64,000 nt of DNA from Cheiracanthium punctorium. Lineage: Eukaryota > Arthropoda > Arachnida > Araneae > Cheiracanthiidae. The position numbers and the translations under genes are program-made. Below the pieces are notes generated by a model, which worked only from the letters and a program-made list of their open reading frames with translations, made no database searches and was not told the DNA's origin. The DNA lies in contig JAWZYV010013024.1 of assembly GCA_038373885.1 (NCBI GenBank), positions 1-64,000 on the forward strand, given 5' to 3'. Numbering within the stretch: position 1 is the stretch's first letter; each line of letters starts with the position of its first letter. Of this stretch, positions 55,460 through 64,000 are shown piece by piece.

Positions 55460-56285
55460 TCAGTAATGAATCATTTACAAAAACGTATTTTTTATTCTGT
55501 TGTATTAATTATCCTGCCACTATATTAATTAATCATCATAAAAAATGAATATCAATTTTATTCACTTCACAATGTTGCTGGAAAATAAGTTGAAGATTTG
55601 GTAACCATTTAAATTGCCCAACTTTAGTTTTGATAGTTTGTTAAAAATAAGGCTACATCCATTGAAATAAATTAGAATGTTAGCTTCTTTTGTACAAAGC
55701 TGCCAGGCTTCCTTAAGTTCTCTGTATGACTCCTAATCAACACACATTAGCTGTTATTCATGTGCAACCAGTTCTGCAACTGGAGTTTATGTTACCTGGT
55801 ACACAAAACATAATTCTGTAGTCCTCCCCCCCTCCTCTAGCCAAGTGTTTGTATTTAATTACAAAACAGTATAGTTTTTTTTAATCATAACCACATACAT
55901 TTTTTATTACAACCACATAGTTCTTCTATCAAATACAATATCGCAGATGGCATCAACATCTTGAGATATTCTGGCTTGTTCTTGCATCAAACATATCATT
56001 CATAGGTATCACTACTATCTTGAGTAATTTAACCAACTGAAGCTCTTTAAAAGGCTAAACTGCATTTATACTTAGTCTTAAAAAGAGCGTCAACTAGTTT
56101 AGCTAACCCACATCAATGTGCTGTCTTCTTGTACACATAAGAATCTCAGGTTGTAATCTATGTATATTCTAAAACTGAAATAGACAAACAACAAAAATTA
56201 ACATATAAATCTAAAATACTCACTACAAATCTAATGCAATTTATCTTAACTCATTGATCATATTTTAAAATCATGCATATTAAAT
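55460..56285. other. No gene seen
   Basis: AT-rich sequence with a C run near 55827. Nothing recognisable. Confidence 0.45.
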
Positions 56286-56289
56286 AAGA

Positions 56290-56650
56290 TAGTAATAATG
56301 CATAGCAAGAAAATCCATTTTTGGAAACAGCAAACTGCTTTTTTAAATTATAAGCACATACATTTATGATTTCTTTTTTCAGGTTATTTATATAACGCAT
56401 GCAACAAAAATAGTAAAATAACATGCATAAATTCAATTCACACACACAAAATTTAAATATACTCAAAGCAAGAAAATCCATTATTGAAAACAGCAAACTG
56501 CTTTTTAAATTATAAGCACATACATTTATGATTTCTTTTTTCAGGTTATTTATATAACGCATGCAACAAAAATAGTAAAATAACATGCATAAATTCCATT
56601 CACACACAAAATTTAAATATACCCAAAGCAAGAAAATAAATTTTTGGAAA
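56290..56650 (-). repeat. About 160-bp tandem repeat, 2.2 units
   Basis: Units at about 56300-56460, 56461-56620 and a partial third share AGCAAGAAAATCCATT, AAACAGCAAACTGCTTTT, TAAGCACATACATTTATGAT, TTCTTTTTTCAGGTTATTTA and ATAACATGCATAAATTC. Read on minus, a 187-codon frame repeats LCMLFYYFCCMRYINNLKKE because the period is close to 53 codons. I regard that frame as repeat-driven. Confidence 0.85.
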
Positions 56651-56859
56651 CTGCAAGCTGCTGCTTTTAGAATTTCACTAATAAATAAAGCGAGCTTAAT
56701 TTGCAGGACGGAAACAATTAAAAATAAACTCAATTTTCTGAAGGCCAATTTAACCACATTAAATGATTTGATGATAATACATGTTAAATGGAATTTACCC
56801 GTATATGGAACCAAACATTTGTACTGAACATGAATTACATTATACTATTCCCTGTCAGA

Positions 56860-57275
56860 AACCTAGTTTGATGATACATCGTAAATCAATTCCGTAACGA
56901 ATCTATATTAAACATAAAATTTATATTAAAACATTGATTACACTCTTATATTAAAACAATGTATAGAATATTAAAATTATTAAACCATCCATCCTGTAAT
57001 CAAAAGCATCCGCAAACAAAGCAGTGCTTTGTTCAATAGCACATGGTAAACTGATTCTATAGAGAATATTAAACCAAATAAAACGATTACACACTTCATT
57101 AGAACCATCAATCTGAAATCTAAATCAAGCAATGCTTTGTTCCATAGCACATGGGAAACTGATTTTGTAATGAACATTAAAACAAATATTTATATTAAAA
57201 CATCGGTTACACTCTTATATTAAATACATCGATATATTATTAAAATTATTAAAGCATCATACCTGAAATCTAAAA
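56860..57275 (+). repeat. About 115-bp degenerate tandem repeat
   Basis: Repeated phrases are GCA(A/G)TGCTTTGTTC(A/C)ATAGCA, CATGG(T/G)AAACTGATT, TTATATTAAAACAT(T/C)G and TTACACTCTTATATTAAA, in three to four units. Confidence 0.7.
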
Positions 57276-57299
57276 CAATATTGAAATTCCAGTAATCCA

Positions 57300-57610
57300 A
57301 AATACTCGGCGCATTGTCCTGTGAAAAGTAGTACGGGGAGCAGGATGGAATGGCGGGAATACGATCACGTAAAGTTTTTCCCTCGAATAGAGGAAAAAAT
57401 CCTTTTCCCTACGACTTTCGGCGCCCTCTGCTGGTATGAGTCTTTTAGCATTAGGAGCCTTTCCTCCGGCTATCCGCTTCTGATGGACTTCCGCTCCGTC
57501 AGAAGAATCGCCTTAAGCGCGCTAAGTTCTTAAAGAATACCAGCTTTTAATTGGCTGATCGCGTCCCCCAAACGTTCCAATATGGCTGTCGCGATAGATA
57601 TTTTTTAAGG
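57300..57610 (+). promoter_or_regulatory. CpG-richer promoter-like patch
   Basis: This is a local rise in GC and CpG within AT-rich sequence. It holds a CTCF-like site (57421), an inverted CCAAT box (TTAATTGGCTGATCGCG at about 57548) and CCAATATGGCTGTCGCGATA at about 57577, which has a YY1-like core. The open frame at 57321 starts with GTG, not ATG, and lacks known domains. No downstream exon was identified. Confidence 0.3.
57421..57434 (-). promoter_or_regulatory. CTCF-like motif
   Basis: On minus, CCAGCAGAGGGCGC is a full match to the classic CTCF core. Of three candidates in the window it is the best match and lies in the CpG-richer patch. Confidence 0.45.
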
Positions 57611-57961
57611 ATAAATAGGCTCTTAATTCTTTTCTTTTTGGTTCAATTAATCATCAATTTTCATAAGAGTATTCCAAATTATTGTAAATCTGCTCTGGAC
57701 AAAACTGATGCAGTCAATTGACCTAAAAAATCTAAAGAGAAAAAAAAAAAGCCCGGCGCTCAATCTCTTTCTCCATGATTTCATGCACAATTAATCATAA
57801 TTCTGTCATTCTTCCTTTAGAGTGTTTTTATCCCTTATGTTTTATAGTCACTCTTTTAATAATATTTCTATTTCTTTTTGTTTTTGGCTCGTAACTATTC
57901 GATGTGTCGCGTAGATCTGTGACAAGATCAGTTCAAATTAACTAATAACATCCTTCAGGTT

Positions 57962-58045
57962 GTGTCTATCGTGGCTAGGACCATCCGCACTTGCCTCTTG
58001 TCGTGTTGTCCCGAGTTCGATTCCCGCTGCTGCTCTTTTTAGGGC
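57962..58045 (+). mobile_element. tRNA-like sequence (Glu/Asp-like head), probably a SINE relic
   Basis: ATCGTGGCTAGGACCATCCG resembles the D-arm/A box of Glu- or Asp-type tRNAs, and GTCCCGAGTTCGATTCCCGC is a near-perfect T arm/B box. The 5' and 3' ends do not pair as an acceptor stem and the anticodon arm is weak. I prefer a tRNA-derived SINE or pseudogene. Confidence 0.5.
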
Positions 58046-58680
58046 TTTGCTTTACTGTCGGTTTTGTTTTATTTCAGTTAAAAAAATAATAACAGGTTAT
58101 TCTATACTTTACTTATTTTTTTCTTTAATTTATTTTGCGATAATTAATAATAAAAAATAGTTATGACTTTGAATTTAAAAATATTTAATTTAAGTATTTT
58201 TTGCAAAGCTTCTTCCTAACTTTTTCTTTAAGTATTTCATGTGATATTCTGATGATCTCTAGCATTTTGACATCTATTTCTAATTAAAATTAAGTCTTGT
58301 AATATTATTGACTGTATTTGAAAAATTCAATATATATATAATAATTAATATTTCAATGAATTTTTTTCTCTTCAGAAAGCTCACATAATTGATTAATAAT
58401 AGTTATTACTTAGTATTCAAAGGGAAAAAAATAGTAGTTTTACATACTAACTGGTTTTAATGATAATTCTTTTACTCTTCATGTATAAATAAAATTTATT
58501 GTAATTATTGAATTTTATTTTTAAGACCGATATTTTTTCCAAATCATAGGTTTTCTCATTTTTATTTTGTGTTTCTTTAAATACCAGATTAAAAAGTTTG
58601 TTCAATACTTTTCAAATAGAAATTTGATTAATAAATCTAAATTTATTCGTGCACTATCTTTTGTATTAGACATTTAAAGG
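58046..58680. other. No gene seen
   Basis: AT-rich; nothing recognisable. Confidence 0.45.
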
Positions 58681-58682
58681 CC

Positions 58683-58920
58683 GGAGATGGCATCAAAAAC
58701 AAGATGTTGTGCCCACCCGAGCCGAGTTGATAAGATACTGAAGATGGTAGATAACTGAAGTATAAAAGTCCAGGGTTCTGATCTACCGGACGGCTGATTA
58801 TCTAAAAATTCGGAGTTTTGGACGGTTTTTCTCACGATGTAACGTAAGTACGCTTCAGAAGCACTATGAAAGTCCCCCGCACAAGGCACTCCCCCTTTCG
58901 ATAGGCAATACGAAATACTC
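58683..58920 (+). mobile_element. tRNA-derived SINE, forward copy
   Basis: The head CCGAGCCGAGTTGATAAGAT (A box) and CCAGGGTTCTGATCTACC (B box) lead into the family tail: GGAGTTTTGGACGGTTTTTC, TCACGATGTAACGTAAGTAC, GAAAGTCCCCC and CAAGGCACTCCCCC. It matches the minus-strand copies at 5637, 10985 and 33664. Confidence 0.75.
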
Positions 58921-58924
58921 CTCG

Positions 58925-59640
58925 TGTAGGTTTATCATAACAAAATACAATACAACCTTTTCAGAAATAGTTATATGCTTTTAGTGTATGTTAGAGATAA
59001 CTGAAATTAAATTAATAACATAATGTACTTCTTAAATTTACAAAACACACGAAAAGCAGATATCAATATTCTGTTAATTACTTATTTGGTGAAAGACAGC
59101 ATGTAGTACTTAAATTTATCGAAAATGTGGCTACCTTTTAAATCTATCAAAACAGCTCAATTAACTTAATGATTCCCATAAATTAGAGGCTTTAAAATAC
59201 TGACACCCAGGTTTTTTTTTTTTTTTTTTTTTTTTAAGCCTCCTAAAATTAGTATAATATGTGCTAACTAAAAAAGTCCCTTAAATAAATGCAGTAGAAT
59301 TTTTCAAATTCAAAGTCGACGGGACTTAGCGATTCTGCATAACACAAATTTCCAGATTATAAAAAATCCTGCAGTATTATTAAAAAAAAATCGTTGTAAT
59401 CAGGTAAAGTTTAAAAAAAAGACAATTTTTTTTAAAATAGAAAAATGTATTAAAAATAAAATACATTTACTGAGAAATTGCTCATTAGGAAGATGCGATT
59501 CTTTTAAACATTTTTAATAAAATCTAAAACATTTTCTTTCGAATACTGATTTATTGTTATTTTAAGGTCTAATTTCGTAAATTGGAATTCCAAATTTAAG
59601 AAAGTCTTCTGTATTTAAAAATAACAAATGGGGATATATT
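58925..59640. other. No gene seen
   Basis: AT-rich sequence with poly-T at 59213-59235. Confidence 0.45.
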
Positions 59641-59649
59641 TAAAAGAAA

Positions 59650-59840
59650 AACGGGAAACAGATAAAAGTTTAAACACGCATGCGCGAAATCGCTAATAGC
59701 CATTGGAGGAACGTACGGTTCTTAAAGGAGATAACTGAAGCTAGTTGAAACGGAATTCTACTTTAGCGTTACGACTTTCGGGGCATTAACGGCACAAGTG
59801 GAAACGCGCCTTTAGACTCTTTATTTGCCTGTTAGGTGAG
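59650..59840 (+). promoter_or_regulatory. Promoter/first-exon-like CpG patch
   Basis: It contains CACGCATGCGCGAAATC (NRF1-like core), GCCATTGGAGG (CCAAT on minus), several CpGs, and CCTGTTAGGTGAGAG at 59830, which reads as a splice donor. It could be a non-coding first exon of a gene to the right. No later exon was recognised. Confidence 0.3.
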
Positions 59841-60780
59841 AGATGGTATTTAAAATATTCGAAACTGCTATAATTTGTTACTGAATGACTAGTTCTGGAC
59901 TTTGTCCTAAGAATACAAAAAAAAAAAAATTGAACAATCAGTTTATTAAAAAAGCGCTGAAATTAACATTATTGTTATTATTACTCCTTTGTTTATTTTC
60001 TATTTATTTTTTAATCTGGAACTGTATACTTACAAATCATTACACTTTTTGATTGATTATTTTTTTGTTTTTACGCAGTTCCCAGCGTTCTTTTTGTATT
60101 TTTATTTTTTCTCCCTACACTGGAATTTAAGCATCCCTATTTATTAGATTTTTATTTACACACGCAGAACCTGATTTCTTGTGCGCCTTTTATATGTGCT
60201 GTACTAGGAGTTGTGGAAATCCTGATCGTCATTCCAGTTCTTACTAGGCATGAAGTACACATGTGTCAGTTACAAGAAATTCTTTATAACGCCATATTTT
60301 GCAAATTGTATGGGGGGTATATCTTTCATACAGGCGTGTTATCTGGTAAAGTGAGAGATGATACTCTGAATTCATTCATTATTGTCATTCAAAGCAATTT
60401 GTTCTTTTCCCTCTCTTCCCCAACAAAAACAAGTGGAGTTCGTTCTATGAAACATACTAATGAAGCTAATCGCATAATAAGATAAATTGCATAGTAGTGT
60501 AACTAGTTACATTATTTCTGTATTATTTTCTTGAGTATGTGTTTATGCAATAACAAGTTGTTGTACTGCATAAATAACAAGGGGGGGGGGCGTTGTTATA
60601 TTCTTTTTAAATAAAACACTTAAAAAGCATTTTGCTTAACTGTATTAAATCTGAATTTTTCGAAGTGTTGTGTATTCTTCAAAATCTTTTCGCATATTGT
60701 ATGTGTAGTTCCAAAATCATGCCGCGATGGGTACGACTTAATACGGCGAAAAATTTCCAACATTTCCGTACCCTTTAATT
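59841..60780. other. No gene seen
   Basis: AT-rich. The 90-codon frame at 60213-60485 has no recognisable domain. G run at 60581. Confidence 0.4.
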
Positions 60781-60784
60781 TTCG

Positions 60785-60943
60785 AAATGTCGCTGAAACT
60801 TGGGGAAAACACTAATAGGGTATGTAGTTATATGAAATAGGAAAGTTCCCCCTTCTTGAGGTGCCCCGTCCTACCTTTTGCCCCCTCAAAAGACCCCCGT
60901 TTTTGGATTTTTGTTTTTATCTCAATAACTATGCATCTAAGCA

Positions 60944-60975
<32 letters not shown>

Positions 60976-62270
60976 GTCAGTTACAAAATGAAAGCTAATA
61001 AAATTTCCTACAAGATTGTATTTGGTTATTTCTTTCTATATGCAATAGCTTTCGAGATATGTTTTAAAAATGGCGCAAATGTTTAGAAAACGCTTCTTTT
61101 TATCCCAATTTACAACCAATTTTGTCTTATAGCTCTTCAATCCTCAATTTATCAGAATTATTTTCAAAGCAAAATTGTAGAGTATTCAATTACCTTTAAA
61201 AGAAATTATCATTTGTAACTTCATCTTTAAACGATCAAAAGTTATTGCAACTTAAAATTTTCAATTAATTTAGTAAATTCGAATGAAAACTACATTGCGC
61301 ACCAAAGAACGACAAAATCTGGGAAAAAAATTATACAGTTTTGAAACTTGGGAAAACATTAATTCGAGATGTACTTTTATGAAACAGAAAAGCCTTCCCC
61401 TCTTGGGATGCCGATTCCCGCCCCCCCCCCAAAAAAAAGGTCCCTGTTTTGGATTTTCACTTTTATCTCAAAAACCGTGCGTCTTCGCAAAAAAAAAAAA
61501 AAATGCAATTACAAAATGAAAACTGATGAAATTTCCTACAAGATTATTAGGTGTTTTTTTTTCTTTTTTCTTCATGCAAAAGCTTTCAAGATATACGTTT
61601 TAGAAAAAATCGCTAATTTTTGGAAACGCTTCTTTTTATCACTATTTTTCCCTAGCTTTGCCTTATAGCTCTTCTACCATCAGTTTTACAAGAATAGATT
61701 TAAAGCAAAATTGTAAAATATTCAATTACCTTTAAATTGCTTTTGTTTTTTGTAATTGTATTTTTAAATGATCAAAAGTTGTAGCAATTTGAAAATTTCA
61801 ATAAATTTTAGAGAATTCGAATGAAAAGTGCATTGTGCGTGAGAGTGCAAGAAAAAATATAGGAAAAAACTCATAAAGGTTTGAAAATTGGGGAAAACAC
61901 TGATTGGGTATGTAGTAGTATGAAACAGAAAATTTCCGCCTCTAGGGGTGGCGCGTCCCCCCTCTTAGCCCCCTCCCTTCTCGAAGTTCCCTTTTCTAGA
62001 TTTTCACTTTTGAGCACCAATTTTGAGAGTATGCGCCAATTAAAAAATGAAAGCTGATAAAATTTCCTACAAAATTAAAATTTTCTTATAAATCGAATTA
62101 TTTATTATTCGATATCTTAATAGTATTATTAGTATACTTTTTTCTATATCGCATGTTTTTTCTATACCGAATAGCTTACAGACACGTTTTATAAAACACT
62201 GCAAATTTACAGAAAACGCCTCTTTTCATCCCATCCTTCGAAACCTACCGTCGAATTGCCACAGTTTGTA
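60785..62270 (+). repeat. About 543-bp tandem repeat, 2.7 units
   Basis: Unit anchors (TTGAAACTTGGG(G)AAAACA, TATGAAA(C/T)AG(G/A)AAA) fall at about 60794, 61340 and 61882. Each unit continues through CCCTTTTTGGATTTTCACTTTTATCTC-type text, an A run, ACAAAATGAAA(A/G)CTGAT, AATTTCCTACAAGATT, an AACGCTTCTTTTTATC block and GATCAAAAGTT. Short open frames over the A runs are by-products. Confidence 0.85.
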
Positions 62271-62487
62271 ATCTCCCTCTTTCAAGATATTCTCCTCTCT
62301 TTTGTTACATTTTCCTTATCTTTAAATCATTGTCCGAAAGTCTGGGAAAGTTCTTCAAAAGACGGCCAAGTAAAATGAGCGGGGAAATCAAAAAGGGGTT
62401 TGACAGTTCCGAGCATGAAGCTCGAGGTTCCGAGTTCCCTTGGGACTCATTGTAAGTGCAACTTACTGGGTGGCCTTTATTTGAAGT

Positions 62488-62889
62488 AGAGACCTGCACG
62501 GGCAGGGCAGGTCCGGTTTGTGAAAGCCCACGGGTACGGGATTTATAAATATGTTGTTAGTTGTTAGTTGTTAACGGGCCGGCCCGGACTCATGGTTAAT
62601 TTTTTTTCACCTTCCTGCAACCCGCAAAAAAGTTAATATTAATAACTTGCTTAATATAAAATACCTGATAAATATTTAGTTGTCGATCTATTTGGTAGTC
62701 TTTACATATTTTTTTAATTCCTGGAATTTTCGAAATTTTACTCCTCAACTGTGGGCCCGTACGGGCCGGGGCCGGCCGTGATGTTTGTTTCAAATATGTT
62801 ACGGGCCCCGGCCGAGCCTACAAATTCAAGAATCTTCGGGCTCCGGCGGGGCCGGGCCGGGCCTCAATTTTCAGGCCCGTGCAGGTCAA
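62488..62889. mobile_element. hAT-type MITE, 402 bp, GGGCCCGG-rich
   Basis: It starts TAGAGACCTGCACGGGC and its right end, read inversely, is TTGACCTGCACGGGCCTG. The 8-bp duplication ATTTGAAG is exact (62480-62487 and 62890-62897). Subterminal parts are dense in GGGCC, CCGGCC and ACGGGC words in both orientations around an AT-rich core. No coding capacity. Confidence 0.85.
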
Positions 62890-62897
62890 ATTTGAAG

Positions 62898-64000
62898 TCA
62901 CAAAGTTTTTATAAAAATAAAATTGTTCCATAGATTTGTTGCACTATTATTGTACAGATGGTGCACACAAGATCTCAAAAAAGAAAAGAGAAATCCAAAA
63001 CATTCTTGCTGTAAAATGCAGCCTTCACGAAAGGCTAAAAATCCATTTCAGAACATTTCGAATACTCTTCAATGAGGGTAGACACGAGAAAAAGTGATGG
63101 GTGCTTTTTAAAGAAAAAAATATTATTCATAAAATTATCCCTTTAAAATTTAACAAATAGGGGTCCTATGCCTAGGCACAGCTTGTTTGTAAGTCAATAC
63201 TTGTTGAAAATGTATTTGTTTTAGTTCTACGTAAGAAAACGACATTACTTTCCTATCAACCCAATAGTTGTGCAGTAATTTTTTAATTAATTTTGCAGTA
63301 ATTCTTAATTCTGATGATGAATGATCACTGAAATGAAATGCAAATGTCAAAGTACATAATATTGAACAGATGAATAGTATTATAGATGTATATTGAGGTA
63401 AAAATATCACTTTCAAAAGTTGTTGTTTTTTTTTTTTGTGTGTGTGTGTGGGGGGGGGGGTAATTTAGACTTTAGTACTAACATTTATGTATTAAATGTG
63501 GGTTTATATACGAATGTTGAATTTGCTTAAACACGTGCACGTTAAAGCATATTTTGCTAGGATTTAAAAAATCGTTTAACATGCCAAGTTGAGAATGTAT
63601 GGGGGGGGGGGGGGTCGAAATCAACTACATATGCACTTTAACATATGTTCTATGCGAATAGAATGAAAATTATTTAAGAGTATAGAACAGAGGGTGTGGG
63701 TGGGTGGGTGGGGGGTCAAATATTGCACATGGACTGCACGGGGAAAAAAAAATTATCTTCTAATTGTGGAAGTGACTGAGAATGTTTTGAGGCATTCGCG
63801 CCTCCAAACCTATATTTTTCGATAAATTCTATCTAATGTTTATTCCTCTCCCGGCGTACACTCAACTAGACAAATTCAAATTCATAAAAATAGCGTCGAA
63901 ACCCGATGATCCATCTAGTAATAAGGCAAACGTGCGCTTTAAATCCGTGGGGTCGTACATAAATAGGGTGTCTTTAAAATATTCATTTCTTTTTTTTTTT
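62898..64000. other. No gene seen; simple repeats
   Basis: AT-rich sequence with a GT run followed by a G run (63437-63460), a G run at 63601 and GTGGGTGGGTGG near 63695. The frame at 63150-63416 has no recognisable domain. Confidence 0.45.

Noticed and set aside
56251..56814. 187-codon frame on minus with internal peptide repeats
   Set aside because: It is created by a ~160-bp tandem repeat whose period is near 53 codons; low-complexity hydrophobic text with no domain.
57962..58045. Functional tRNA gene
   Set aside because: The T arm is excellent, but the acceptor and anticodon stems do not pair properly. Kept only as tRNA-derived.
60213..60485. 90-codon frame as a host gene
   Set aside because: No recognisable domain, splice context or upstream signal; length is not exceptional for chance.

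Overview
The window looks like AT-rich, repeat-dense intergenic or intronic DNA from a metazoan with a transposon-rich genome. An arthropod, perhaps an arachnid, is my guess. That rests on the mix of Penelope-like, THAP/P-like, Tc1, hAT, piggyBac and Tigger relics and on tRNA-derived SINEs, not on any diagnostic host gene. There are no bacterial operons, rRNA genes or CRISPR arrays. Most long reading frames are chance frames or frames running through repeats.

Coding relics that can be named: a Tigger/jerky-type DDE pseudogene (12.2-13.0 kb, minus); a GIY-YIG fragment of a Penelope-like element (PLE; 17.0-17.5 kb); a multi-exon THAP gene fragment (25.6-27.5 kb, plus); a PLE whose 3' half is duplicated head to head as ~1 kb inverted arms (31.1-33.6 kb); an internally deleted P-element-like THAP transposon with terminal repeats and an 8-9 bp target duplication (40.4-43.8 kb, transposase on minus); and a nearly intact Tc1 element with perfect ends, TA duplications and one frameshift (53.95-55.45 kb, minus). 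Bases 1-567 are the end of a second P-like copy, so the window opens inside a transposon.

Non-autonomous elements with visible ends are numerous. hAT-type elements lie at 6640-6805, 16295-16485, 28190-28921, 34014-34186 and 62488-62889. A piggyBac-type MITE (short non-autonomous transposon) lies at 38929-39389. A TA-flanked MITE lies at 9018-9242, and a CAAGCTTG-rich element at 50858-52305. A tRNA-derived SINE family has four copies (5.6, 11.0, 33.7 and 58.7 kb), and three other tRNA-like heads are seen at 49.6, 51.95 and 57.96 kb.

Tandem and segmental repeats fill much of the rest: G/C-run-rich arrays at 6.4-7.4 and 47.3-47.9 kb, a ~160-bp array at 15.8-17.6 kb, a ~115-bp array at 27.35-29.0 kb, ~160- and ~115-bp arrays at 56.3-57.3 kb, and a ~543-bp array at 60.8-62.3 kb. 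A ~400-bp block at 21.5 kb recurs inverted at 35.2 kb. A 2.2-kb segment at 22.1-24.4 kb is bounded by ~280-bp inverted arms. Candidate host signals are weak: CTCF-like sites at 25286, 35005 and 57421, a possible first exon at 35169-35223, and promoter-like CpG-richer patches near 57.3-57.6 and 59.65-59.84 kb.

The most interesting themes are (1) fold-back structures at breakpoints: inverted PLE arms that share the same disabling mutations, a perfect 20-bp hairpin at the 5' edge of the second PLE, a perfect 17-bp hairpin at the deletion joint of the P-like element, and two hairpins side by side near 45.8 kb; and (2) a recurring single extra A in an A run that breaks three unrelated transposon reading frames.
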